Assembly (NCBI RefSeq): GCF_014633365.1
Contig: NC_068344.1
Location: 14,895,669-14,959,668 of the forward strand
Direction: 5' to 3'
Length of the DNA: 64,000 nucleotides
Source: Diospyros lotus
Lineage: Eukaryota; Streptophyta; Magnoliopsida; Ericales; Ebenaceae
Positions within the stretch are counted from its first letter, which is position 1. The number at the start of each line of letters is the position of its first letter. The notes under the pieces were generated by a model. The model saw only the letters and a list, made by a program, of their open reading frames with translations, was not told the origin of the DNA and searched no databases. Below, in pieces: positions 21,793 to 32,738 of the stretch. The position numbers and the translations under genes are program-made.

Positions 21793-22294
21793 GACAAGGA
21801 GAGCTAGAAACAGACACGCGACAAGAGCATCTGATGCTCTGATAAAGATAAAGAAAATACATAACAAGCCAAAACTACTTTCGGCTAAAGCACACAGGAA
21901 TAAGACAGGAAATAGAACAAGCCAAAACAACTTTCGGCTAAAAGTAAAAAGCACACAGATAGGGTCACATGCGGGAAGGCATGCGTCTGACAAAGTGGGG
22001 TGATGTCATGGCTGACGTAGCTTGGGAGGCTTGGGCCTTGGGCTGTCAGGGTGTTCCGAGATTGCATTCTGGGCCGAGCTCGTCTGAGTCATATGGGTCA
22101 GAAGGCATACCGAGTCGTTTCCACCAGGGGTCTTCATTGTAATCTGGGGCTGGTTCTGCTTGTTGGGTCGAGCCGCTACTTTGGGCTTCATCAGGGACTA
22201 CAATGGATGCGATGTATTCTGAGTTGGCCTTTTCAATTTTTCTTGTGTAGCGGGGAGGAAATTGTTCCCATGGGGCGTCTTCTTCAATGCTGGG

Positions 22295-25200
22295 CTAGAT
22301 CTGCGGGGGAATGGTATTGTTGAGGATGGAGAGCTGGCGTTGGAGTTCTCTGAATTCTCTGGGGTGAGTCTGCCATTCAGAATGGAGATTGGAAGGGAAG
22401 TAGGCATAGTCTTGGAAGGTGGAGGTATATCTAGATGATTGTGTAGTGGGAACATCAGTAGCGAACCATTTGGTGCGGGTGAAGAGGAGGATGATGTACC
22501 ATTTTTGGGGAGAGGTTTGAAGACTTTGGTTTCTCAGGGAAATGCTGGAGAAGTATTGTCGCCAATATGAAAGGGGATGAAACCATTCAAGGAACCGGGT
22601 AGTGTAGGTATTGAGTCTGCGGGTAGGTTGGAGCCAGTGTTGCCAGGTGTTGATGTGGAATTGTATGGCGATGGTGTATTGATCCAAGAGGTACCAAAGA
22701 AACCATAGGAGGTATTCTGGGAATTCACTGTGAAGCAGGAGGTTAAAGAGGGTATAAAAGGGGTATTCGGGATGTACTCCAAGTCCACCGAGGTGATGAG
22801 AGCCGTAGGGACGGATGATTTCCAGTTGGTAGTGTAGCATCAGCTTGTGGATTTCTTCTGGGTTGTTAAACACTCGGGGCCATTCAGGGGGGAAAGATGG
22901 TGGAGGTTGGAACATGGCAATGATAGGTATCTGGAGGGGAAATGTGGGGTTTGGTTTCATAGGTCGGCTTAAGAAGTCGGCTAGAATGTTTTTCTTGCCA
23001 GGGATGTGCTTGACAGTAAATGAGTATCGAGAGAACCATTCTTGCCATCGGAGGAGAAGGGGCGGGGGAAGGTCTTTTTGCTTGAATTGTAACATGCGGG
23101 GGAAAGCAACCATATCCATCTGGATTTGAAAATGGTGGTTGACAAGGTGTATCTGAAATTTCTGGATGCCTTTTTTGACAGCAAGGATTTCTTTGAAAGT
23201 GGAATGGTAGTGAAGTTCACTATCTTTGAAAGCACCACTCTTGTATCCACAAATGGAAGTGTGGCCATTTTTTTCTTCAAGGAGAATGGCGGACCAATAG
23301 TGATCACTGGCATCAGTTTGAAGGATGCGGGTTCCATCAGAAGGGATGTGTAACGGGGGCAAGGTAGGAACAATGGTTTTGAGCTTTCGGATGGCTTGGG
23401 TATGGGTAGAGTTCCAGGGAGGAGGGTCTTTCTTTAAGAGGTGTTGGAGAGGGCGAATGGTTTGGGTTAGGTTGGGGATAAAGTCAGCAATGTAGTTGAC
23501 AATGCCAAGGAATTGCTGGACCTGAGTTTTGGTGAGGTTGGAATCAGGGAAGTTGAGTAGTTCTAGGGCAATGTGAGGTTGGAGGGAGATTTGTCCATCA
23601 GAAATGGTAAGGCCGAGGAAATTAATGGTTGGGACAGCAAGGGTCATTTTCTTGGTGGAGAGCATAATACCATATTGGGTAAGGATGGAATGAAATTGGT
23701 GCAGGAGGGTCAAATGGGCAGTTAGAGTGGAGGAGAAAAGGAGAATGTCATCAATGTAAATGAGGGCATTGGAGAGAATGGGTTGGAAAATGCGGGTCAT
23801 GGCTTTTTGGAAAAGGGAAGGGGTTGTTTTGAGTCCGAAAGGCATAACAGTTCATTAGTAATGGAAGTTGGGGATGCAGAAGGCAGTTTTGAATCGTTCA
23901 TCAGGATGGATGCCGAGTTGCCAAAAGCCAACTTTAAGATCAAACTTAGAGAAGATTTTGGCATTGGTTAATCGGGCAAAGAGGTTGGGTTTGGTAGGAA
24001 GGGGGAACTTGTTATCGGCTAGGAAATGGTTTAGAGGTTGGTAGTTGATAACGAGGTGAAGTTTTCCTCTGGTTTGTTCAGCTCGTTTATTGACATAGAA
24101 GGCTTGGCACTCCCACTGAGAAGTGGTGTCTTCAATGAGGTGTTCTTGTTTAAGTTGGTTGAGTTCTTGGACAGCTAAGTGGTAGTGTTCAGGGTTCATG
24201 CCGGAGTGGGTGGCTTTGGTAGGGTTAATTTCTTCATTTTTCTTGAAAGGAAGGGAGATGAAGAAATCAGGGTTTTGCCAAAGGGGTTTGGAGCATTTGG
24301 TAAGGAACTCAGAATGGGTGTCAGCACAACAATCCTTGAGAAGGAGGGTTTGGATGGTGGATAGTTCAGTAAGGCTGAAAAGGTTGTGAGGGGATACAAA
24401 AGGAAGGAAGGATCCTTTTTATAGAAGACCTTTATCAAGGGGCTTGATGCGGGTTTTCCATAATTGGCTAATGATATCCCATCCAAGGATGAGATCTTTT
24501 CCAGGGAGAGTGGAGCCAAGGAATTTATGTTTGATGCGAAGTCCGGGGAAGAACTGGAGGTAAACAGGTTTGCTTTTTTGTTCAATGGCAAAGGTTTCTC
24601 CATTGGCAGCTTGGAAATATTGGGTATGAGGTTTCCAAAAGGAAGAGGGTAAGACTGCGGGGTTAAGGATTGAGGTGGCAGCGCCAGTATGAAAAAGAGC
24701 GATAACAGCGCGAGGTTGGGAGTATTTTTCTGGGTAAACATGGAGTTTAAGGAAAGGGGCGGGTAGCACGGCTTGGATGGAGCTGACTTCATACTGGAGA
24801 GAATCAGTGTCAGAGGAAGAATCATCATCAGAGGCATAGGAGATGCCAAAAATGACTTGAGGATTGTCTTCATCAGTTTCTGAAAAAAGGGATTCCAGAT
24901 CATTGTCTTTGAGGGAAAGATTGGTGACCATTTGGACATGGGAGAGAACTTTCTTTGCTTTGTTGCGGGGACAGTTTTTGGCAAAATGTCCGGGTTTTCT
25001 GCAGATAAAACATCTGTTTCCTTTGTTTTGGCCTTTCTGGAATTTTCGCTTGAAGAAGCGTTTTTTAACAGGGAATTTAGGCCTGTGTTGAGATTTGATC
25101 TTCTGCTTGGAAGTATGGGAGCGGATTTTCCGAAAATGGCGAGGGCGGTGACCATAGCAGTCACAAGATTTTTCTTTGCATTTGATCTGCAAGTCTGTTC

Positions 25201-26506
25201 TGTTGCAGGCTGTAGCAAGCTTTGTGCTCATAGCTTTGATATCTTCATGGGCTTGTTGTTGAGAGCAAAACTGTTCCACAGTTTTCAATACTCGCTGATG
25301 GAGTTCACCAAGAGAGATGGTAGAGAGTGAAAGATCCTTATGTTCAATTTGTCGAGAGACTTCCTGACCAAGAGGAGCTGGGATGGAATTGAGGAATTGC
25401 TGTTTGAGATTTGGATCATTCATGCCTCCAAGGGCATAGAATTGTCGGGCAATTTCTCGAAAATGCTTGTTTAGATCTCTTGGGTGGAAAGAACAACATT
25501 TCAGTTGGAAGTATTCTCTGCGGGCCATATCAGTAACATGAGCTGGCTGACCGAGAAACTCGGTATGGATGTGGACAATACATCGTTCAATGGAGGATTC
25601 AGTAAGGATGAGGTGTTTGAGAAAATCATCAAGTTTGTCCCACCAGTCTCTAAGGATGCCAACAGTACGGGCAATGAACTAGGAAAAAACAGAGGGGACT
25701 GAAGCATCAGGCTTTTGCATTTCAGCAACACACCAGGCTTGAAATTCCTGGATACGAGAGTACCATCGGGAAGGGGGAATATCATCAAGGGTAAAACAAG
25801 GGTAAGAAGGTAAGGTAGAGGGGATGAGGTCAAGGGAAGTAGAATGGGCAGTTTCAGCAGTATGATGAGGAGGAGGGGAATCAAGAGGGGTACTGGGATA
25901 AAGGGATGGTGGTTCATAATCATCAAGGTTGGGGTTGGTTTGGTAACCAAAAGTATTCGGGCTAACGGTTGGGGCAGCAATAGATCCTTCAGTAGCAAAG
26001 ACAAGGGGTGTCTCATCTTCTGAGGTATCTGTTGGTTCAGAATCAGTAGGAAAAGGAGAAAGGGGGTGAGTCATCATCTGAGGGGTTTTGGATGAAGTAG
26101 GTTGTGAGGAAGTAGGAAGTGGTTTTTGGGTTGGTCGTTTTGGTTTAGGTGGGGTGAATTTGGTAGAGTCTCCATAGAGACCTTTAATTGCCTGAACGTC
26201 TGCTTCATAATGGGACTTGTCACGCCAGTAGTTAAGATAGCCTTTAGAAGGGCCAGAAGTGGAAGGTCCTTGATATCTCTGAGATTGTTTGGCCATTTCC
26301 ACAGCAAGAGGGTAATTCTGTCGAAGTCGTTTGAGCTCTTGTTCTTGCTGGTAAAAGTTTTGGTGATCAAGTTTCATCTGGGTGATTTCCAGTTGGAGAT
26401 CATTCATCCTTTTTTCCATTTGCTGTAAAGGGTTAAGAACAGCAGGAAGGACTTTATCAAGCTTGGTTTCCAAACGGGACTGGGATTGAGCAATTTTGGT
26501 TAACAT
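22295..26506 (-). pseudogene. Pararetrovirus polyprotein: coat protein, protease, RT, RNase H
   Basis: 1404 codons in one frame with no frameshift, interrupted by stops at 25679-25681, 24419-24421 and a double stop at 23852-23857. N-terminus: coiled coil (26500-26300), then a Pro/Ser-rich region. Coat protein: a tryptophan-rich RDWWDKLDDF segment about 25640 and a CCHC zinc knuckle (CFICRKPGHFAKNC, about 25015-24970). Protease: HTGA where DTGA is expected (codon 24689-24691). RT: KLHLVINYQPLN before the double stop, then MPFGLK and an intact YIDD box. RNase H: TDASD and the closing HIPGKKNILADFLSRP (about 22950). A C-terminal extension of about 220 residues has no known domain. Known role of such proteins: capsid assembly, processing and reverse transcription. 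Confidence 0.85.
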
Positions 26507-28374
26507 GGTGTTTGGGAAACAGCATTCTGGGATTGCCAGTTTAAAACTTGTTCTGTGGGAGAAGCTTTGGTTGGGGTTCCATCAGAACGAATAATGTTGG
26601 GGTTTCGGACTTTCCAGGCATAAGAGATATGCTGGGAAGTGTCTTCGCGAGGTTCAAGAGGGGGAAAATTTTGGTGGTAAGTGGAGGAGGAAGGGTAATC
26701 TGGTTGTGCCATAGCAAGGGTGGGGCAAGTGAGTGGTAAAATGGGTATAAAAGATGGTTTAGGTTTCCATTGTTGGGAAGGTAGTTTGGGTCGTTTAACA
26801 GGGATTTTGGGTTTTAGTTTGGGTGGTGGCGGTGGAGGTAGTTCATCATCAGAATCTGTATCCCATCCGGTGGGGATGATAGGGACTGAGGACTTTGGAG
26901 GGGGAGTAAATTTGACATAATAGTCATACTTGCCTGAGGGTTCTCCCAAAAGTCCAATGGAAGGATCTCCTTTGTCATATCGGTCCTTAAAAGATGATCG
27001 ATGTGGTTTGCAAGTCTGCCGAGAAGATGTGGGTTGAGCTGTGGGCATGGTGTTGTCTCTGTAAAAGCTCTGGAGAGTAGATCTGGTAAGATCTGCCGTT
27101 TCAGAAGCATGTAGCTCAGCCAAGCAGGAATCACATCCACACTCTTCAGGGTCAATTTCAAGACCGTCGGGGAGAATGATATGGTGCCTCTTTTTTACCC
27201 ATCGAGGAATAGAAGATCCGTCAGCACGGAATTGCAAGATTTCTTTGGGTCCAGTTTGATCAGCCTGATAGTCGTCAACTGGTTGGATAGCAAACTGGGT
27301 AGAGAAACAAGATGGAGATGCAGCCTCTTTGGTCCTTTGAAATGTAATTTCAACAGTGCCATCAGATCTGGTACTGTAAGTTGGATCCGAGGATTGGACT
27401 GGTTCTGCATTTCGACCTCCTTGGTGGTATTTTTCATAATCGGTGACCCATGCATCTGGAAGGATTTTGACAAGTTCGTCGCGAGACAACTGTCTGGGGA
27501 CATGGATGCAGCTGGGGACCTGGTTAGAATCAACCTGGAGAAGGAGTGCATCTGACTGGTTGTGGGGAAGGGCAAGGTCCAAAGCATGGTTTTGGACTCT
27601 GTAAGCCATCTGGTAATGAAGGGTAGCATCATACGTGGGGACGCTAGGTTTTGCTCCAGCGATCTGGATCTGGACTTTGAAAGTGTGAAGCAACTGAGGG
27701 TCACAAATGGGCATGTTGAAGTTGGGGAAAAGGGTAACAAAGATGGTTCCTGAGTTGAGAGTAGTCTCAACCGTACCGATGCAAGCATGTTGGTAAGTGG
27801 CAAATCGAGAATCAAGAAGAGCAATTCTCGAAGTAGTTGGTAAGCCTTTGCGGCCATGGAAGGTGAGAGCGAGGCGAATACAGCCAAAGTGAATATGGGT
27901 GTATCCTTCACGTAACCACACTGGGGGCATGTGAGCAGGGAGTTTGAGGTTGACAAAGTGTTCCTGTTGTTGGGAAGGAATAAGGCAGTGGTCAAACTTG
28001 GTAGCTTGGATGTATTCTTTGACGTGGGATTTGGGAGTTGAAGGAGAAATAAGGGTTTTCATCTTTCGAACAAAGGACGTAGAAGGGGTTCTGGTAAAGG
28101 CAGAATATGGGTTTACAAGAGGGATTTCTGTAGGTGGAATCCGAGAATCATCTGGGAGATAGTTGAGTTCATAGAGAGAATTAATCTGCGAAGAAGTAGA
28201 AGTGCGGGAGGAAGAAGCAATAGAATCAGATCTGGTCAAAGGCAGTGGTAAGAGATTCATTGTAAAAAAAGTGTTTCTGGGTTCAGACTCTTCTTCTTGC
28301 GAGCAGATGTTCAATCTTGAGAATTGAGGAATAACGGAGATAAGGATTGTACGCGGCGTTGTATCTAGATCCAC
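26500..28374 (-). pseudogene. Pararetrovirus movement protein ORF
   Basis: 624 codons open; its stop overlaps the polyprotein start (ATGTTAA, 26500-26506), an arrangement suited to termination-reinitiation. A second ATG (MNLLPLPL) at 28260 may be the true start. Residues about 90-300 resemble the 30K movement-protein superfamily, including IALLDSRF with the conserved aspartate and a following beta-rich stretch. A CGCDSC cysteine cluster lies near residue 415, followed by a proline-rich C-terminal half. Movement proteins of this family carry virus between cells through plasmodesmata. The ORF itself has no internal stop, but it belongs to a dead element; family assignment is by motif and gene order. 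Confidence 0.75.
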
Positions 28375-28455
28375 TGTGTATGGTTAACACACTTTGTGCC
28401 AGTAGCACGCAGGTTCTAGTTTCCAGCCAAATATACTTTCCAAATTTCCGGGTAG

Positions 28456-28467
28456 GCTCTGATACCA
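28456..28467 (-). other. tRNA-Met primer-binding site of the pararetrovirus
   Basis: Minus-strand TGGTATCAGAGC, 82 bp before the movement-protein ORF, the classic caulimovirid minus-strand priming site. It lies at or very near the right edge of recognisable viral sequence; the preceding bases TTGTTATGACA look LTR-like. Confidence 0.75.
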
Positions 28468-28670
28468 TGTCATAACAAATACTAACCATATAATCTGACA
28501 TTCATTATATTGGAATCTAAGGATTCTATGAATTATGAATTATGATATGAGCCTGATTAACTTGTTATATTCTGGCATATAAACTCATTACTGGAAGATA
28601 TTGAATAATTTAACTTAATTAAAACTTGAATTAAACTATTCTGGAAGTTCAATTAGATTTCTAGAAAAGC

Positions 28671-29505
28671 CATCCGGATATCAGAAAGGATATTCAGATA
28701 TGATGAAAGACATCCGGATATGAAGAAGGCTCATCCGGATACACTGACCCTCAAATAAGAAGCTGTTCGAATATGCTGGAATATATTCGGATAGAAACTA
28801 AGACATCCAGGTATGATTATGGTCATCCGGATATCTCACTAATGCATTCGAATATAACTGGAGACTATTCGAATGAAAAATTCAACTTTGGAGAGAGGCA
28901 TCCAAATACGGAACGAATCATCCGGATATACTAAACTTATCCGGATAGAAGAAAGGGCATCCGGATATGAGCTATCTGGATGTGCGAAGAACCATCCGGA
29001 TATCATACATAAGGAATTGGAACTCATCTGGATATGAATCAATACATCCGGATATGATCTCAACAAGCACTAAACACATCCGGATACAACTTGAGGTATC
29101 CGGATATTACTCACAAGCTTTATAAGACTAATCCGAATGTGAAACGAGGCATCCGGATATCCTTTGACTCATCTGGATGTATGGATACGACTCAATGTAT
29201 CCGGATATCACTTATAATAGACACATCCGAATACGGCACAATGTATTTGAATATCACTCACAAATTAATACTGACACATTGGATACGAAAACAAAGCATC
29301 CGGATATAACTAAGACCATCCGAATATGAATAAAGGTTATCCGGATGTCACTCTCACAACTGAACAAGCCATCTGGATATGCACATAGGCTATCCGGATG
29401 TCACTCACATAAAACTTTTTGACACATCCGGATAGCCTCTAGCCCATCCGGATGTCACTCACAAACATTGAAAACTCTATCCAAATATAAGGGAACCTAT
29501 CCGGA
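28671..29505. repeat. Cluster of dispersed palindromic ATCCGGAT motifs
   Basis: About 19 exact ATCCGGAT octamers and a dozen one-base variants (ATCTGGAT, ATCCGAAT, ATTCGAAT) occur within 0.84 kb, 15-60 bp apart, usually as CATCCGGATA. Spacers are not conserved. Many variants are C-to-T or G-to-A changes, compatible with decay of methylated CpG. No coding sequence. Confidence 0.9.
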
Positions 29506-29715
29506 TGTCTGTAACTCTTAAACCCAGAAATGATGAATACAGAGACTCCGTTCTTGATTCAAACTTAACAAAAATACACCATTCCGAATTAAATTAAACT
29601 TGGGAAAACAAGTCCCAACTGATATGAAACAACTTTAGGGATGATTCAACGATGATATTTACTTGAATCGCTGTAAAGAAATCATGCATAACTGATATAA
29701 ACTCATTGCTCGTGC

Positions 29716-29747
<32 letters not shown>

Positions 29748-30413
29748 TCTGGTTGCTAAAAATTTGAGAACCAACGAAGGGCTCTTGATCAAACTGAACG
29801 AAACTACTATAAATCTGTAATGGAAGGGATTACAGAGAAGATACTTGCCTTATGATCGATCGGATCAACGCTTTCAATGAAAATCCACTATACCAAGACA
29901 CTGCAAGACTTCTCTTTCCCCTCCTTGATCTTTCTATTCTTCATGGCGTGAAGAAGAACTAAGCTAATGAGCAATATATATAGGTAAAAAAACCCTAGAT
30001 CCCACTCCATTTATAACTTGGATTCCTTCTCCTAATATAACTAGGAGACTTTAAACCAAAACCACTCACTTATGGATCATCTTAATCCCTTAATCGTAAT
30101 AACTTTAATTAATAATTAAATTCTAATAACAAATTTTTAAATGACTTTCATGTCCTAGCATTTAATTTCCACAATAAATAATTAGAATTAAATGCTCTTT
30201 AAATGTTATTCTCTCAATTAAAAATTACTAGATCGCTGCCTTGGCAAATTCCTTTAACTCCAACATTAAATAGAATTAAATGCTATTATTTTTCTTCAAA
30301 ATCTCTAAATTGCCACCTGAAATAATTAATTAGCAAAATTTTTTAAACAAATACTTCAGTAATTAATTAAATAATTCTTGAATAAATATTGAGCCCTCTA
30401 ACGGGTCGTTACA

Positions 30414-31560
30414 ATGGACCCTTCATGAATTTTACACCAACCCATATCTTAACAGGGTAACTATTAACAAAAAGAAATAAACCACTAATTAAACCCTAGT
30501 TTAATTCAAATCTTTTTAAAGAAAATACCCTAAATAAATAAGCCTGTTAATTTCAATAACCCTAATGCATGTTATTGCTTAAGAGAGGATGAGTGAAGGA
30601 GTATATATATATATGCTCTTATCTGTGGGCTCACCTATTCTAATATCCTCATAACAGACACATAGCTGGAAATTGAAATACAAAAGGAAATAATGAAATA
30701 CATGAAGGAAATACAGCAATTAAAGATAACAACTACAATTGGCATAAGAAGCATAACACTGAAAATTTAAAAATAGCCGCAGACCATTCGACATTCATGA
30801 AAATGCACATAATTATCCCCAAATACTGTGCTTCATAATCCTCGATCATTTTTCCCCTTCTACATAATGACGAAGACATACAATATCATTCTACTTCAAT
30901 TAAATGTAACATAAACACTAAGCCTAATTAAATTCAATTTAGTTTAAATACCCCCTAATGCATATCAATGAAACCCTACTCCTAGTTTCCCCAATTCAAA
31001 TCTCTAATTCGGGTCTCCCTAATTCGTGTTTCCCTAATCCTCAACTAAATGTTTCCCCAATTCGTGGTTCCCTTATCACTGTTTCCCCAACATTAAAACC
31101 CTAGTGCATATCAGTGAAACTTTTCAAAACCCTAGGAAGTCTACAAACAAGAGCAAGGAAAGAATTACTCGGCTTAATGCCCTATAAGGGAGGAACACTT
31201 ACCATTTTGCCTTGATGTGGCTGTTGCGAACACTGCTTCCTTTAAGTCCCCCTTTCGTCATTTGTTATCCTCTTTGTCCCCGACATCTTCATCCTTCGTC
31301 CTTCAACGTCATCTACGGCTTTTGATTTCCTCCTCGATCCTTCATTCAAGTCGCCTCTTCCTTTTCTCTACATAGGGTTTAGGGTTCCACTCCCAAATTT
31401 CCTGTTTTAAACTGATTCATTACACATATATGGGTTAACCATGGTTAACCCTTATTTTATTTTATTTATTTTCTCAATCAACATGGACTCGCTAAAATAT
31501 CCACGTGGTGTGCCACGTGGTCAAGGGTTGACGGCCGAGCAGCCCATTATTTACTTTGGC
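30414..31560. other. Gene-free region, probable LTR remnant
   Basis: No supported gene. It contains a TATATATATA stretch near 30602, repeated 'CCCCAATTC..TTTCCCTAATTC' phrases (30985-31090), an ACTTACC stretch near 31198 and paired G-boxes (CCACGTGG at about 31500 and 31512). The style resembles the Del-type LTRs nearby, and the Tekay element may have inserted into it; the other half would be outside the window. Confidence 0.4.
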
Positions 31561-31926
31561 TAGCATTGCTACTAACTTTACAAATTCGACCTTGATTGTC
31601 AAAATTAAAAAGATTGGATAAAATTGTCACAACTCAAAAAGATTTGGCTTTTTTGTGCTAATAGCCCGCATATCAAACGTTTTTTTGACTTTCATCGGCT
31701 TTTGTATCTTTGTTTATGGTTAATTTGTTGATAATCATATATAATTCAACTACTTCTTTATTGATGAGTTTTTATTCACAATGACACATAAAAAAAAATC
31801 AGGAAAATACTCCTTATTCTTCAACAAATGATGGATTTGATCAAAATTTTTATCATGATAGTATTGATGGTGGAAAAAGAAGGGTCAGAGGACCAATAAG
31901 ATTCATGGGTACGATTTATTTACCTA
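31561..31926. other. AT-rich spacer
   Basis: Nothing recognised beyond A- and T-runs. Confidence 0.6.
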
Positions 31927-32159
31927 GGTAGTGTTTGTTAAAATGAGTAAGATAAAACTCTATCAAAATAACTTATCTATAAAGTTCAAGATAAGTTATC
32001 CAAAAAGGAGAAAAGATAAATTTATCTTGAAAGTTCAAGATAAGAAGTCATGTGACTTCTTTTCAAAAAATTTAACAAATACAATAGAAAATACTTTTAT
32101 CTATAATACTTTCCATATCCTAGTTTTTTCGATTTATATCTTGCTTAACAAACGCTACC
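31927..32159. mobile_element. Tourist-like MITE (233 bp), TSD CTA
   Basis: Terminal inverted repeats GGTAGTGTTTGTTAA (31927) and the complement of TTAACAAACGCTACC (to 32159) match at 14 of 15 positions. CTA flanks both ends (31924-31926, 32160-32162), a 3-bp duplication as made by PIF/Harbinger transposases (more usually TTA/TAA). No coding capacity. Confidence 0.8.
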
Positions 32160-32162
32160 CTA

Positions 32163-32738
32163 ATATTTTATAATTAATGGCTTAATTGTATAGATCTTAT
32201 GTCTTTTCCTCTTTATTTCGTATGTGTCTTTAGTTCTTTGGTTCAATTTTTTTTTTAATGACTAAGAGTTACATTAAAATAGTTCATATTCTATTTTAAT
32301 AGATTAGATGGTGAAGATAGGATAATATCTAAGACAAGAATGCCTAACTCCATCTAATGTGTGGACTCTCTTGAGAGAACAAAAGATTGACTTGAAATGC
32401 AACGCCTATGGGCAACCTAATGAACTTGAAGGTTGTCTTTCGTTGGATAGATAACATGACACAATTAAGCAACATCCTAATCTCTGCCCAGTCGACTATA
32501 AAGAGTTGAGGGTAGTGTCACAACCATTAAAAAAATGAAATTAGTGAGAAAATTATGGTACGAAAATAATGTTGGTTGTGGAACCAATTCTTGTAATTTT
32601 TTCAATACCTATTGATTGTTTTATTCTTTTTAATTGTCATTACAGGGAAACTTTATAATTCCTAATGAAAGAGTTTTTAAATGAGCACTAAAAACAGTAG
32701 GAGAGAGGTAGAAAAGTTATGAACATTACGTGAAGAAA
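32163..32738. other. AT-rich spacer
   Basis: No gene recognised. Short stretch around 32330-32520 is less AT-rich (CTAATGTGTGGACTCTC...) but carries no supported ORF. Confidence 0.5.

Larger units (their letters stand above)
21650..28467 (-). mobile_element. Endogenous pararetrovirus (Caulimoviridae), degenerate
   Basis: Minus-strand order: tRNA-Met primer site, movement-protein ORF, polyprotein ORF (coiled coil, coat protein with zinc knuckle, protease, RT, RNase H), then a promoter-like region with TATA. There is no integrase. This is the caulimovirid plan and not that of an LTR retrotransposon. Total length about 6.8 kb fits one genome unit opened near the primer site. Left limit is approximate (21640-21740). 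A Petuvirus- or Florendovirus-like affinity is possible, but I could not resolve the genus. Damage: four in-frame stops in the polyprotein and a changed protease residue. It cannot encode functional proteins as it stands. Confidence 0.85.
20661..30413 (-). repeat. 5' LTR of the Tekay element, split by a pararetrovirus insertion
   Basis: On the minus strand the LTR starts TGTAACGACCCG at 30413 and ends GGGTGTTACA at 20661. The 30413-29725 part matches the 3' LTR copy at 15117-14431. The 20661-21640 part resembles other Del-type LTRs (block GTACAAGGTGAGTTACAAAG). About 6.8 kb of pararetroviral sequence separates the halves, leaving roughly 2.9 kb of LTR, similar to the 2776-bp solo LTR at 9438. 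That 28468-29700 belongs to the LTR is inference, since no second copy of it is in the window. Confidence 0.65.

Noticed and set aside
24196..25218. 340-codon minus-strand ORF overlapping the pararetrovirus polyprotein
   Set aside because: It is the shifted frame of the true coat-protease frame, which carries the zinc knuckle and protease motifs.
27195..27995. 266-codon minus-strand ORF within the movement-protein region
   Set aside because: Out-of-frame shadow of the 624-codon movement-protein ORF, with no recognisable domain.
28671..29505. CRISPR-like array
   Set aside because: Motif is only 8-10 bp, spacing is irregular, many variants, and the DNA is eukaryotic nuclear.
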